A stretch of DNA of 64,000 nucleotides, from assembly GCA_944349635.1 (NCBI GenBank), contig CALVNH010000001.1, positions 124,001 through 188,000 of the forward strand, in the 5' to 3' direction. Positions within the stretch are counted from its first letter, which is position 1. Each line of letters starts with the position of its first letter. Under the pieces are notes generated by a model. The model made no database searches. It was not told where the DNA came from and saw nothing but the letters and a program-made list of their open reading frames with translations. The stretch comes from an uncultured Clostridia bacterium (lineage in GTDB: Bacteria; Bacillota; Clostridia; Christensenellales; CAG-917). Below, piece by piece: positions 53,419-61,963 of this stretch. Made by a program: the position numbers and the translations under genes.

Positions 53419-54369
53419 TCACTTGAATGAACGGCGTCCGCGCCCCCTTCCTCGCTCGTTCACACGGGTTCCGATTCTGCCCGACAAAGCCGTTCCGCCG
53501 ACAACCGCGGACTTCGGATTGGCGGTTTCCGCAAGGCACTCCCCGAGAGTCGCAGACAGTCTGTGTCCGGCCGCAAAAGTTCTTATCCGTTCTTCGGAGA
53601 GTTCGCAGAGAATTTCGGGCGGAGCCGAAGACATCACTCCTTCGCGGGCGGAAACGACGCAAAACACCGTGACGGAACGGCTGTTCACGTGATGAAACAG
53701 TCGCGCGAGAGGAATTTCCGACGACACATACACCCGTTTTTCCGTGACGCCCAAAGCATAGTTTTTGGATGCGTAGGCAAGCACGCTGCGATACGCTTCG
53801 TTTGCCGAACCGCTCGTCGCGCCGTAAAACAGGAAAACGGCAATTATTCCGAGAGTGGGATTGAACACGGTGAAACACGACACCACAAAGCCGGCAAACA
53901 ACACCACCGCCGTCACCGTGCCTGCAATCTGCATGCCTTTTACGGCTTTCAGTCTGTTGCGTGCGAGTCCGAGAACGACGCGCGACCCGTCCAAAGGATA
54001 GACCGGCAAAAGGTTGAAGAGCGCAATCGAAAGATTCGCGTAAAGAAAGGGACGAGTATAAGGATAGACGGACGGTGCAAGCCACCACAACCCCAGTGTT
54101 GCGACTGCGAAAAAAAGGTTCGCAAGCGGACCTGCAATGCCCACGGCTATCGCCGAAACCGAATCCAGCTCGTCGTCGGCGCTCATCATTGCTCCGTACG
54201 GCAAAAGAACCACACTGCCAAGCGTGTAGCCCCTGATTCTCGCGACAAGCGCGTGCCCCGCCTCATGCAGGCATACCGCGGCAAAAGCGCACAGAAAAGC
54301 CTGCGCCCTGCCCAGTGCAACCAGCACAAGGGCAAGTGCGAAAAAGAGCGGATGTATTCTGAATTTCAT
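53419..54369 (-). CDS. Site-2-type M50 metalloprotease (SpoIVFB-like)
   Basis: The product is 316 residues with about six membrane helices in the first 200 residues. The zinc-binding HEAGHALVARI is near residue 36, and the third ligand is in LFNLLPVYPLDGSRVVLG near 125. A C-terminal cytosolic region (about 200-316) has a CBS-like feel. SpoIVFB-like proteases cut membrane-bound regulators; B. subtilis SpoIVFB activates sigma-K. No sporulation genes are in the window, so the substrate is open. The ATG shares one base with the stop of the small membrane protein gene, so the two are coupled. Confidence 0.92.
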   Translation of the reverse strand: MKFRIHPLFFALALVLVALGRAQAFLCAFAAVCLHEAGHALVARIRGYTLGSVVLLPYGAMMSADDELDSVSAIAVGIAGPLANLFFAVATLGLWWLAPSVYPYTRPFLYANLSIALFNLLPVYPLDGSRVVLGLARNRLKAVKGMQIAGTVTAVVLFAGFVVSCFTVFNPTLGIIAVFLFYGATSGSANEAYRSVLAYASKNYALGVTEKRVYVSSEIPLARLFHHVNSRSVTVFCVVSAREGVMSSAPPEILCELSEERIRTFAAGHRLSATLGECLAETANPKSAVVGGTALSGRIGTRVNERGRGRGRRSFK

Positions 54370-54638
54370 CAGAACAGCGACGCTAAGACATTACCGATTT
54401 GTCCCACGGTTTCCGTGACGGTGCTTGCTCTGAAAAGTCCCGCAAACAAAAATCCCAGCGACACGAACACGCCGATGGTAACGGGCACGAGAGCTACGTC
54501 GAGAATGTCCCAGCCGCGTTTTCCTTCCGAAGAACGCAACGGACGTCTGATGCGCTTGCGGGTGTGTCCCACTTCGTTGCATACGATATTGTTTTCGGTT
54601 ACTTCGACATCGATTTTTTTTGTCTGGTCAAAATCCAT
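54369..54638 (-). CDS. Small single-pass membrane protein next to the M50 protease
   Basis: The product is 89 residues. About 50 N-terminal residues are polar, with a basic patch RKRIRRPLRSSEGKRGWDIL. One helix follows (about 52-73, VALVPVTIGVFVSLGFLFAG), and then a short tail. GAGGTGG precedes the ATG at 54638. Clostridia often carry an M23/SpoIVFA-like gene in this position before the M50 protease; the basic N-terminus plus single helix resembles the front part of such proteins without the LytM domain. It could be a regulator or a substrate of the protease. I cannot assign it to a family. Confidence 0.7.
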   Translation of the reverse strand: MDFDQTKKIDVEVTENNIVCNEVGHTRKRIRRPLRSSEGKRGWDILDVALVPVTIGVFVSLGFLFAGLFRASTVTETVGQIGNVLASLF

Positions 54639-54756
54639 AAATCCACCTCGCATAAACCCTATGCCGCTACCGCACGAATTATGCGCCCGAACAAAGTCCC
54701 GCCGCCGCGACGCGGATACAAATCGCGTTTTTTAAATTTATACGAAAAAACTCCCG

Positions 54757-55014
54757 TCAGATATCGGGTTTCGGCAAATCGCAGGTGGTCTCGAACCGCT
54801 TTACGCGGACGGCGGTAGCCGCAACCGTGATTTCGTAATTGCCGTCGTCGTCCGGCTTCACGCCCACGACGGGAGGCGCGGCAAGGTCGAAATAGTCCGA
54901 AAACACACGCGAAACGTCTCCGTTCAATGCCGACATAAATCCTGCGTGAATTCCCATTTTGTCACGGGCGAGAATGGCTTTCATTCTGTCGGCAATCTCT
55001 CTGGACGCCCTCAT
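54757..55014 (-). CDS. minE: Cell division topological specificity factor MinE
   Basis: The product is 85 residues. The N-terminal anti-MinCD helix region includes IADRMKAILARDKMGIHAGF. The dimerisation domain has VSRVFSDYFDL and NYEITVAATAVRVKRFE. MinE drives MinD off the membrane and sets its position. ATG at 55014 lies 5 nt after GGAGG and overlaps the minD stop (ATGA). No minC is beside it in the window. Confidence 0.85.
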   Translation of the reverse strand: MRASREIADRMKAILARDKMGIHAGFMSALNGDVSRVFSDYFDLAAPPVVGVKPDDDGNYEITVAATAVRVKRFETTCDLPKPDI

Positions 55015-55763
55015 TGCCACCTCCTTCTGCGGAATCGGGGATATCTGATTTCCGCATAGTTCTTGGTGCGGTTGGCGACGTTGTCCGCAAGCAACGCATA
55101 CGCTTTTTCGGACAGCGCGAAGTCGGGCACTCTGCCCAACTGCTGATAGAGCGTGATACAGTCGTCCTCCGGAATCACGCCTATGGCGGGAAGATGCAAC
55201 AGTCTTGCGATGTCCTCTGCGGGCATCATCTCCCCTCTGGCAACCATGTCGGGACGCATTCTGTTCACAACCAACGAAACGTCGTCGAGACGGTAACCCG
55301 ACAACAGCGCGACCACCTTGTCCGCATCCCTGATTGCCGAAGCCGACGGCGTTGTCACGACAATGGCTTCCGACGCCGCGGATACCGCACGGTGAAAGCC
55401 GTTTTCAATCCCTGCCGGACAGTCGATTATCACGAAATCAAAATCGGAGAGGCTTTCCACCACTCCCCTGAACGCCTGCGCGGAAATCAGCTTGCTGTCA
55501 CGCGACGACGGCAGCACCCTCAATGTGCTGTCCTTGTCGGGTACCAGCGCCTGAAACACGCGACATTTGCCCGACAGCGCGTCCCCGATGTCGTAAACGA
55601 CCCTGCTCTCGATGCCGATTACGACGTCCAGATTGTTGAGCCCCACATCGGCGTCCACCAGCACCACTCTGAATCCCATGTCGGCGAGTTTTCTGCCGAG
55701 AGAGGCCGTGACGGTGGTCTTTCCGACTCCGCCTTTCCCGGAAGTAACCACGATTTTTCTCAT
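55011..55763 (-). CDS. minD: Septum-site determining ATPase MinD
   Basis: The product is 250 residues. The deviant Walker A is VTSGKGGVGKTTVTASLG at the N-terminus. VLVDADVGLNNLDVVIG and FVIIDCPAGIE follow as the switch and Walker-B strands. The C-terminal ending YPRFRRRRWQ is strongly basic and would bind membrane, but it is less clearly an amphipathic helix than in classical MinD. MinD with MinE places the division site. No Shine-Dalgarno is evident before the ATG, which is odd for this genome. Confidence 0.93.
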   Translation of the reverse strand: MRKIVVTSGKGGVGKTTVTASLGRKLADMGFRVVLVDADVGLNNLDVVIGIESRVVYDIGDALSGKCRVFQALVPDKDSTLRVLPSSRDSKLISAQAFRGVVESLSDFDFVIIDCPAGIENGFHRAVSAASEAIVVTTPSASAIRDADKVVALLSGYRLDDVSLVVNRMRPDMVARGEMMPAEDIARLLHLPAIGVIPEDDCITLYQQLGRVPDFALSEKAYALLADNVANRTKNYAEIRYPRFRRRRWQ

Positions 55764-55801
55764 AATGCGAGTGTAACGTGTGCCCTCGCGCGATGACGCG
55801 G

Positions 55802-55833
55802 ATAATATGAAAAATTACGGCTTTTTTTGTCAA
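55802..55833 (-). promoter_or_regulatory. Possible promoter for minD-minE
   Basis: TTGACA (55828-55833) is perfect. The best -10 candidates are TATTAT (55802-55807, 20-bp spacing) or CATATT (55804-55809, 18 bp). Spacing is not ideal. It lies back to back with the degV promoter, with 14 bp between the two -35 elements. Confidence 0.4.
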
Positions 55834-55847
55834 ACGCGCTCCGCGCC

Positions 55848-55876
55848 TTGAATAACCCGTCCCGAAGTGCTATCAT
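55848..55876 (+). promoter_or_regulatory. Sigma-A promoter for degV and the aldo/keto reductase
   Basis: TTGAAT (55848-55853) and TATCAT (55871-55876) are 17 bp apart on plus. Confidence 0.65.
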
Positions 55877-55892
55877 TTAAACAATCCGAGGC

Positions 55893-55912
55893 TGTCGGGG
55901 GTTTCCCCGACA
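55893..55912 (+). promoter_or_regulatory. Stem-loop before the degV Shine-Dalgarno
   Basis: A perfect 8-bp stem TGTCGGGG/CCCCGACA with a 4-nt loop lies about 10 nt from the predicted transcript start and 8 nt before AGGAGG. Confidence 0.55.
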
Positions 55913-55930
55913 CCCTTACAAGGAGGTTTT

Positions 55931-56830
55931 ATGGAATCATTTGCAATTACCACCGACATGACGGCGGATATGCCCGAAGGATATTTCGCCGACGAAAAAA
56001 TCGACATTGCGCCCATGCCTTTCGTCCTTGACGGCGTGGACTACTGCGGGGAGAATCTGCCCACATACCACGAGTTTTACGACAAACTGCGGGCAGGTGC
56101 CGTGCCCAGCACGTCCCAGACTTCGGCATTCGAGACAGCCAAAATTTTCGAAAAACACCTGAAAGAAGGCAAAGACGTCCTGCACATCTCTTTTTCTTCC
56201 GGAATGAGCGGAAGTTTCGACAACGTGTCCAACGCCGCAAAGGAACTTATGCGCAAATACCGCAACAGACGCGTGCTCGTGCTCGACAGCCTTTCGGGTT
56301 GCGGCGGCGAAGGTCTGATGGTGTATTACGCGGTAAAAATGCGGGCGGCAGGCAAGTCGATTACGGAAATCTACGACTGGCTGTTCGCACGCAGAATGAA
56401 CTTCAACCACTTTTTCATCGTAGAAGATTTGGGCACCCTTTACAGAAGCGGCAGACTCAGCAAACTGGAAGCGGCAGTGGGAACCATTCTCGGAATCAAA
56501 CCCTTGCTGGAACTCAATCACAGCGGTAAAATAATGCCCTTGCTGAAAGTAATGGGCAAGAAAAAGGCGTTGGCCTGCATAGCGGAGCAGGTGGAAAAAT
56601 ACTGCAAACCCGAAGAAAACGATTTTATCCTCGTGGAGCACGGCGACGACATCGAAGGCGCAAAGGTGCTTGCCGCCAAAATCACGGAGTTGCTCCCCGA
56701 CATACCGATAAGATTCTGCAACGTAAATTATCTGGTCGGCTCTCATGCGGGACCCGGCGCGCTTGCCGTGTTCTTCTGCGGAGGAGAACGCCCCCGTTTC
56801 ATCAATATGCCCGCCAAACTGACGAAATAA
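55931..56830 (+). CDS. DegV family fatty-acid-binding protein
   Basis: The product is 299 residues. It has the DegV/FakB pattern: FAITTDMTADMPEGYF at the start, PSTSQTS near residue 58, LHISFSSGMSGSFDNV near 85, and DSLSGCGGEGLMVYYA. GRLSKLEAAVGTILGIKPLL is the conserved mid-region. Such proteins bind a fatty acid for phosphorylation by FakA, or have other lipid-binding roles. AGGAGG lies 4 nt before the ATG. It is followed by an aldo/keto reductase gene 37 bp later, without terminator. Confidence 0.95.
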   Translation: MESFAITTDMTADMPEGYFADEKIDIAPMPFVLDGVDYCGENLPTYHEFYDKLRAGAVPSTSQTSAFETAKIFEKHLKEGKDVLHISFSSGMSGSFDNVSNAAKELMRKYRNRRVLVLDSLSGCGGEGLMVYYAVKMRAAGKSITEIYDWLFARRMNFNHFFIVEDLGTLYRSGRLSKLEAAVGTILGIKPLLELNHSGKIMPLLKVMGKKKALACIAEQVEKYCKPEENDFILVEHGDDIEGAKVLAAKITELLPDIPIRFCNVNYLVGSHAGPGALAVFFCGGERPRFINMPAKLTK

Positions 56831-56867
56831 AGCCGCACGGGACGTTTTGCCCGAAAGGAAGCGCATT

Positions 56868-57722
56868 ATGTTTCTTTCTCCTTCAGACTGTTTTACTCTG
56901 AACAACGGAGTACGTATTCCATGCCTCGGGTTCGGCACCTACCTGACGCCCGAAGGAGGCGTCTGCGTGGACAGCGTAATCACCGCTCTGCAATCGGGTT
57001 ACCGCCACATAGACACCGCGGAGTTTTACGCGAACGAAACAAGCGTCGGAAAAGCCGTTGCCGAAAGCGGCATTCCCCGCGATGAAATCTTCGTCACCAC
57101 GAAACTCTGGAACACCCACCAGGGCTACGACAGCACGCTGTACCGCTTTGACGAATCCATGAAAAAACTGGGGCTGGAAACTCTGGACCTCTACCTCGTT
57201 CACTGGCCCATGGCGAAAGATTTCATTGCGGACTATCCCAAACAGTTCCTCGCCACGTGGCGCGCTTTCGAAAAACTCTACGAGGACGGACGAGTTCGCG
57301 CAATCGGGGTTTGTAACTGTAAAAAGCACCACTTAAACGTCATATTAGACGAATGCAAGGTTGTCCCCGCAATCAACCAGATAGAGTTTCACCCGGGAAT
57401 AATGCAGACGGAAGCCGTGGAGTTTTCCAAGCGGAACGGCATTGTCGTGGAAGCCTGGTCGCCTCTCTGTCGGGGGCGCGCTTTCGGAAGACGGGAGCTT
57501 GTGAGCGTCGCCGAAGCGCATGGCAAGACGCAGGCGCAGGTGCTCTTGCGTTGGTGCCTGCAAAAGGAGATTCTGCCCTTACCGAAATCCGTGACGCCCG
57601 AACGAATACGCTCCAACGCGGAAATCTTCGATTTCGCGTTGACGGCAGAAGAAACGGCTCTCATCGACTCGATGGACGGTATCGGCAGGATTGGCAGCGA
57701 CCCCGACGAAGCCAAATACTGA
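56868..57722 (+). CDS. Aldo/keto reductase
   Basis: The product is 284 residues, a TIM-barrel AKR. The catalytic tetrad is readable: Asp and Tyr in HIDTAEFYANE, Lys in VTTKLWNTHQG, and His in YLVHWPMAKD. The C-terminal NADPH-binding segment is LPLPKSVTPERIRSNAEIF. It reduces carbonyl compounds, but the substrate is not predictable. AAAGGA precedes the ATG at 56868; a slightly longer in-frame start at 56847 would precede it without a Shine-Dalgarno. Two TTA codons (57333-57335 and 57345-57347) lie only 9 bp apart, against the codon habit of this genome. Confidence 0.93.
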   Translation: MFLSPSDCFTLNNGVRIPCLGFGTYLTPEGGVCVDSVITALQSGYRHIDTAEFYANETSVGKAVAESGIPRDEIFVTTKLWNTHQGYDSTLYRFDESMKKLGLETLDLYLVHWPMAKDFIADYPKQFLATWRAFEKLYEDGRVRAIGVCNCKKHHLNVILDECKVVPAINQIEFHPGIMQTEAVEFSKRNGIVVEAWSPLCRGRAFGRRELVSVAEAHGKTQAQVLLRWCLQKEILPLPKSVTPERIRSNAEIFDFALTAEETALIDSMDGIGRIGSDPDEAKY

Positions 57723-57785
57723 GCACTTCAATCCGTTACCGTGGTACTTGTTGAGCACAACGAGCCGCGAACTTTCAAAACGCAA

Positions 57786-57816
57786 TGAAAAACGCCGCAA
57801 CCGCGGCGTTTGTTTA
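57786..57816. terminator. Bidirectional terminator between the aldo/keto reductase and mreB
   Basis: A perfect 9-bp stem AAACGCCGC/GCGGCGTTT with a 4-nt loop (57790-57811) has T runs on both strands. It lies about 65 bp after the reductase stop. The stretch 57817-57963 shows nothing further. Confidence 0.85.
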
Positions 57817-57963
57817 TGGCTTTTCATTGTTATTTATCGCTTTGCATTGTTGTGAGAACCGTTTCGCTTGTTCTCCGTCAACCGAAGCAGTTGCCGCCGG
57901 AAATCGTTGTCGCGTGCGTGAGCGAAGCAATCACTCTCGCGACAATTTCTATTCACGACAACG

Positions 57964-58962
57964 TCAATCCAGTCTGACTCCCAGAAGGTCGCTCAGAAGT
58001 CCTCTGTCTTCCAGAAATTTCGCGCCCCCTATCGCCACGCAGTTTTCCCCGTCGTAAAGCGGAGTGAGCGGCAGTTCGAACGCCTGTTCCATATACTCGA
58101 TGAGCCCGGGAATGTGGCTGGAACCGCCCGTCACGAATATGCCTTTGCGCAGAATTTCCGCGGCGAGTTCGGGCGGAGTCTGATTGAGCACGTTCATAAT
58201 CACTTCGATTATGTCGTCCACGAGAGGCAACACGGCGTCACGCATATCCGCCGCGGTGATACACACGCTCTTTGGCGTGCCGTCCTTTCCGCCGCCGCTG
58301 ACGGCGTAACTGCCTTCGTCGTTGAGATAGAACGACAACGCGTTCTTTTTGAGTTTTTCCACGGTGTATTCGCCGAGTTTGACGCCGTAAAGCATATAGA
58401 CTTTGTCAATGATTGCCGCATTGAAAGCGTCGCCCGCGATGTTGACGGAAACGCCGCAGGCAATCCCGTGATTTGTCACTGCCGCGACTTCGGTCTTTCC
58501 GCCGCCGATGTCGACGAACAAACCGCCGATACTCCCCGTATAAGCCAGCAGAGAAAGAGGAGACTCCACAAGAGTGACTTCCTTTATTCCCGCTTTGACG
58601 AGGCACTTTTCCACGGCTTTTCTGTCGCTGTTGGTCATGGAACAGGTGATGCTGACGATTGCCTTGATTCTTGGCGGAACGACTGAGGACGGAATTATGC
58701 GTTTCAGGAAATGTTTCATCAAAAGCACGAACATCTCGTCGTCCGCAATGAGCCCTTCCCTCACCGGGGCGATGAGTTTCGCTCCGCCCAAAGATGTGGA
58801 AATTATGCTTTCCGCACGGTAACCCGCCTCTCTTATTTCGTAGCGGTCGCGCACTTTCTGCGCGAGGGCTATTGCGGGCTCGCGCAACACAAGTCCTATG
58901 CCTCGCTGATATATCGTAACGAATTTACTTCCAAGGTCGATTGACAATTCTATTGTCGTCAT
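57964..58962 (-). CDS. mreB: MreB/Mbl actin-like rod-shape protein
   Basis: The product is 332 residues of actin/HSP70 fold. Phosphate-1 is IDLGSKFVTIY, phosphate-2 is GLFVDIGGGKTEVAAV near residue 155, and the adenosine motif is GIFVTGGSSHIPGL near 285. It polymerises under the membrane and guides wall synthesis. It starts 1 nt after the maf stop. The usual mreC and mreD do not follow; transcription ends at the terminator at 57786-57816. It could therefore be an Mbl/MreBH-type paralogue rather than the main MreB. Confidence 0.92.
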   Translation of the reverse strand: MTTIELSIDLGSKFVTIYQRGIGLVLREPAIALAQKVRDRYEIREAGYRAESIISTSLGGAKLIAPVREGLIADDEMFVLLMKHFLKRIIPSSVVPPRIKAIVSITCSMTNSDRKAVEKCLVKAGIKEVTLVESPLSLLAYTGSIGGLFVDIGGGKTEVAAVTNHGIACGVSVNIAGDAFNAAIIDKVYMLYGVKLGEYTVEKLKKNALSFYLNDEGSYAVSGGGKDGTPKSVCITAADMRDAVLPLVDDIIEVIMNVLNQTPPELAAEILRKGIFVTGGSSHIPGLIEYMEQAFELPLTPLYDGENCVAIGGAKFLEDRGLLSDLLGVRLD

Positions 58963-58963
58963 T

Positions 58964-59542
58964 CTACACCTCTGTGTTCTTCAGTATTCTTGCCAGCCTT
59001 TCCAGGGGCAACCCCACAATGTTGGAATAACTGCCCTTGTAGCTTTGCACGACGACGCCCTCCTGAATGGCGTAGGCGCCCGCCTTGTCGTAAGGCTCGT
59101 ACTCGTCGACGTAGCGTTCCGTTTCCTCCGACGCAAGCTTGCGAAACTTCACCGCGGATTTCACCGAAAACGTTCGAACGCGTCCGCCTTTTATCACCGT
59201 AACGCCGGTGAAAACGTGATGAGTTTTGCCGTTGAGTGCGGAAAGCATTTCGATAGCTTCCGCACGGTTTCGAGGTTTACCGTATATTTTCCTGCGATAA
59301 ACCACGGTATCGGCGCCTATTACCGTTTTCTCCCCGCTGTCTTTCAGCGCTGCGACGGAGAGGGCTTTCGCCTTCGAAAGCTTCCGCACAAGTCCGCGCG
59401 GAGTCAATGCTTTCGTCGCACTTTCGTCTATGTCCGCAGGCAGAATTTCGAAACATTCGCAGATTTCTGCAAGCAATTCTTTTCTTCGGGGCGAAGCGCT
59501 TGCCAGAACGGTGGGCTCAGAGTATTTCCAGGTTTTTACCAT
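58964..59542 (-). CDS. maf: Maf family nucleoside triphosphate pyrophosphatase
   Basis: The product is 192 residues. It has the signature LASASPRRKELLAEI near the start, VIGADTVVYRRKIYGKP near 74, and DKAGAYAIQEG near 155. Maf proteins hydrolyse non-canonical or canonical pyrimidine nucleotides and delay septation when overproduced. It overlaps the end of ppx/gppA by 26 bp and is followed by mreB, as in the maf-mreB order of many Bacillota. Confidence 0.95.
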   Translation of the reverse strand: MVKTWKYSEPTVLASASPRRKELLAEICECFEILPADIDESATKALTPRGLVRKLSKAKALSVAALKDSGEKTVIGADTVVYRRKIYGKPRNRAEAIEMLSALNGKTHHVFTGVTVIKGGRVRTFSVKSAVKFRKLASEETERYVDEYEPYDKAGAYAIQEGVVVQSYKGSYSNIVGLPLERLARILKNTEV

Positions 59543-61031
59543 AGGCAGCCTTGAAATCCGCCGCGGCAGAAAGAGCGTCCTTGACTTCGAGCGAGCAATC
59601 GCCTTCCGTCTCCGTCTTGACTATGACGCTGTCACCCAGCACGTCGCAGGTAATACCCGTGATTACGCCGCTCTGGCTGCGGTCGAAACTCTCCGCAATA
59701 CGCAGAATCACGCTGAGCTTGCGCATGGCGTCCACGTCTTCGGGAGTGAGCATATCCTTGTACTTTATAATGTCCTCTTTGACGATTTCGTTTTTGCGGT
59801 GTCCCGCGGCGACGAATGCCGCCAGCACCAAATCCTTGTGCGGCACGCCGTAGAGGTTGCTGTTCAAAATGATGTAGCAGGAATGCTGTTCGTGATGATA
59901 ATATTTGATTCTCATTCCCGTGTCGTGCATGAGAGCGGCGATTTTCAGCACCCTGACATACATTCTGGGCATTTTGTGCAAAACCTTGAGTTGTTTGAAA
60001 AGCTGTATGCACAAGTTGTAGACGTGCTCTGCGTGAGGAACGTTGACGTCGTAGTACTTCATCTGTGTGTGAAGGGCGTGTCCGAGAACATCGGTCAACG
60101 GTCTTTCGTTTACGCCGGGAACGGCATATCTGAACATCGCACCTTCGCGCAGGCCGCAGCCGCTTATCGTAATTTTCTGGAAATCGAAGCGCGACAGCAC
60201 GGTTTTTATGACGGCAAGCGAACTGGGGAAGATGTCCGCTCTGCCGCTGGAAAGCCCCTTGATTTTCATCGTGGAATCGAGGTCCAGTTTGCGTATGGTG
60301 GAATAGATTCCGTCAAACTCCTGCACGGGGATTTCGTAACCGTGAGTCATGTTGAAAGGATATTTCCTGACCATGCGGCTGATTCTTCCGAGATTGCGGA
60401 AAGCACCGCCGACGCCCACGAAGTTGGTGTCGGGTTCCACGCTGTCCAACCAGGAAATCTTGTCGAGTTGTTCGCCGATGAACTCTTCTATCTTCGCCGC
60501 GCGCGTTTCGGGCTCGTTGCTGTAACTCTTGAACAAATCGGTGAGAGTCACCGTGCCGAACGGCAGGGTTTCGTAATGGATTAGGTTCCTTCTGTTGTAA
60601 TAAATGAGATTGGTGGAGCCGCCGCCCATTTCCATAATCAGACCTTTCGGAATGTCCATGGAATTGATGACGCCCTGATATACGAGCATTGCCTGTTCTT
60701 CCACGCTCAGCACCTTGATTTTGATGCCGCAGGTCATGGCAACCTCGTCGAGAAAACTCTTCTGGTTTTTCGCACGGCGCACGGCAGCCGTGGCATACGC
60801 GAAAATCTTGTCGACGTGGTTAGCGTCGCAAAGCCGCCTGAACATCGTCAGCGTCTTTATCGTCTGTGCTATGCGCTGGGGCTTGATAATGCCGTCCCAG
60901 TCCATATCCTGTCCCAACCTTACCGTCTCTTTGAGTTCGTCGAAGACGACGAAATATCCCCCCTCAAGGATGTTGACCAACACAAGTCTTGCCGAATTTG
61001 AACCGAGGTCGATTACAGCGATTTTTTCCAT
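59517..61031 (-). CDS. Ppx/GppA family exopolyphosphatase/pppGpp phosphohydrolase
   Basis: The product is 504 residues. It has two actin-like lobes (MEKIAVIDLGSNSARLVLVN and GLIMEMGGGSTNLIYYN), then a C-terminal HD-type helical domain (AALMHDTGMRIKYYHHEQHS). Members degrade polyphosphate or pppGpp; which one cannot be told here. AGGAG precedes the ATG, with a small TTCC-GCAA-GGAA hairpin directly before it. It begins about 100 bp after rnfB and may be in the same transcript. Confidence 0.93.
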   Translation of the reverse strand: MEKIAVIDLGSNSARLVLVNILEGGYFVVFDELKETVRLGQDMDWDGIIKPQRIAQTIKTLTMFRRLCDANHVDKIFAYATAAVRRAKNQKSFLDEVAMTCGIKIKVLSVEEQAMLVYQGVINSMDIPKGLIMEMGGGSTNLIYYNRRNLIHYETLPFGTVTLTDLFKSYSNEPETRAAKIEEFIGEQLDKISWLDSVEPDTNFVGVGGAFRNLGRISRMVRKYPFNMTHGYEIPVQEFDGIYSTIRKLDLDSTMKIKGLSSGRADIFPSSLAVIKTVLSRFDFQKITISGCGLREGAMFRYAVPGVNERPLTDVLGHALHTQMKYYDVNVPHAEHVYNLCIQLFKQLKVLHKMPRMYVRVLKIAALMHDTGMRIKYYHHEQHSCYIILNSNLYGVPHKDLVLAAFVAAGHRKNEIVKEDIIKYKDMLTPEDVDAMRKLSVILRIAESFDRSQSGVITGITCDVLGDSVIVKTETEGDCSLEVKDALSAAADFKAAYGKNLEIL

Positions 61032-61132
61032 ACTTTACTCCTTTCCTTGCGGAATATTTGTTTACGGTTTGCGCCCGGGGAATACCGAAGACGCAAACGC
61101 GGATTGCAACCGTCATTCATGCTTTGTCGGAA

Positions 61133-61951
61133 TCAGTCGCAGGATTTTATACACTTTGCCGGGCACTTCGACGCGCACAGCCCGCAGCCCGAACACTTCG
61201 AATAGTCGATGACGGGCAGATTGTTGACAAGCGTTATGGCTTGTTCCGGACAGTTCTTCGCACACAGTCCGCAGCCCAGGCACCCGTTTGCGCACATCGC
61301 CTTGACGTCCTTGCCTCCTCTCAGGCAGTTGGAACAGGCAATGTAATACTTCGCCGTGGCGGGAATGCGTTTGATGAGCCGCTTCGGGCAAGCCGTGATG
61401 CACTTGCCGCACGTTATGCACTTTTCTCTGTCCACAACGGCATAACCGCCGTCACGGACGTCGATTGCGTGTTCGGGACAGGCGTCCGTACAGGAACCCA
61501 TTCCCAGGCAACCCCAGGGGCACACTTTTCTTCCGCCGCCCAGCAGTTCCATACTGCGGCAGTCACCGTAGCCCATGTATTCGTATTTGTCCACGGCGGC
61601 GTTTCCGCCGTTGCAGGCAACGACGATTTTCGTGGCTTCCACGTCGACGGCCACACCGAGAATCTCTCCGATGACACGTTTCTCTTCAAGAGCAGTCGCG
61701 GAACACGAATTGATGTCCGCCTTACCCTCTGCCAGAGCCTTTGCAAAAGCGTCGCACCCCGCATAACCGCAGGCTCCGCAGTTGGCTCCCGACAGATGTT
61801 TGCGGATTTCCACCGCTTTTTCGTCCTCTTTCACCGCGAGTTTTTTTCCAAGCACCGCAAGCAGCACGCCGAACACCAACGCAAGTCCCAGAAGCGCCAG
61901 CGTCGAATAGAGAATGGTCATGGGATTGACGGCTGATAAGATTATCGACAT
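61133..61951 (-). CDS. rnfB: Rnf complex subunit B
   Basis: The product is 272 residues. An N-terminal membrane helix (about 8-30) precedes the four-Cys domain SGANCGACGYAGCDAFAKAL with a later SCS. After residue 135 come several ferredoxin-type clusters: CLGMGSCTDACP, CITCGKCITACP, CLGCGLCAKNCP and CSGCGLCASKCP. RnfB accepts electrons from reduced ferredoxin. AGGAGG lies before the ATG. It is the last rnf gene, as in the C-D-G-E-A-B order. Confidence 0.97.
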   Translation of the reverse strand: MSIILSAVNPMTILYSTLALLGLALVFGVLLAVLGKKLAVKEDEKAVEIRKHLSGANCGACGYAGCDAFAKALAEGKADINSCSATALEEKRVIGEILGVAVDVEATKIVVACNGGNAAVDKYEYMGYGDCRSMELLGGGRKVCPWGCLGMGSCTDACPEHAIDVRDGGYAVVDREKCITCGKCITACPKRLIKRIPATAKYYIACSNCLRGGKDVKAMCANGCLGCGLCAKNCPEQAITLVNNLPVIDYSKCSGCGLCASKCPAKCIKSCD

Positions 61952-61963
61952 ATTGCGTCCCTC

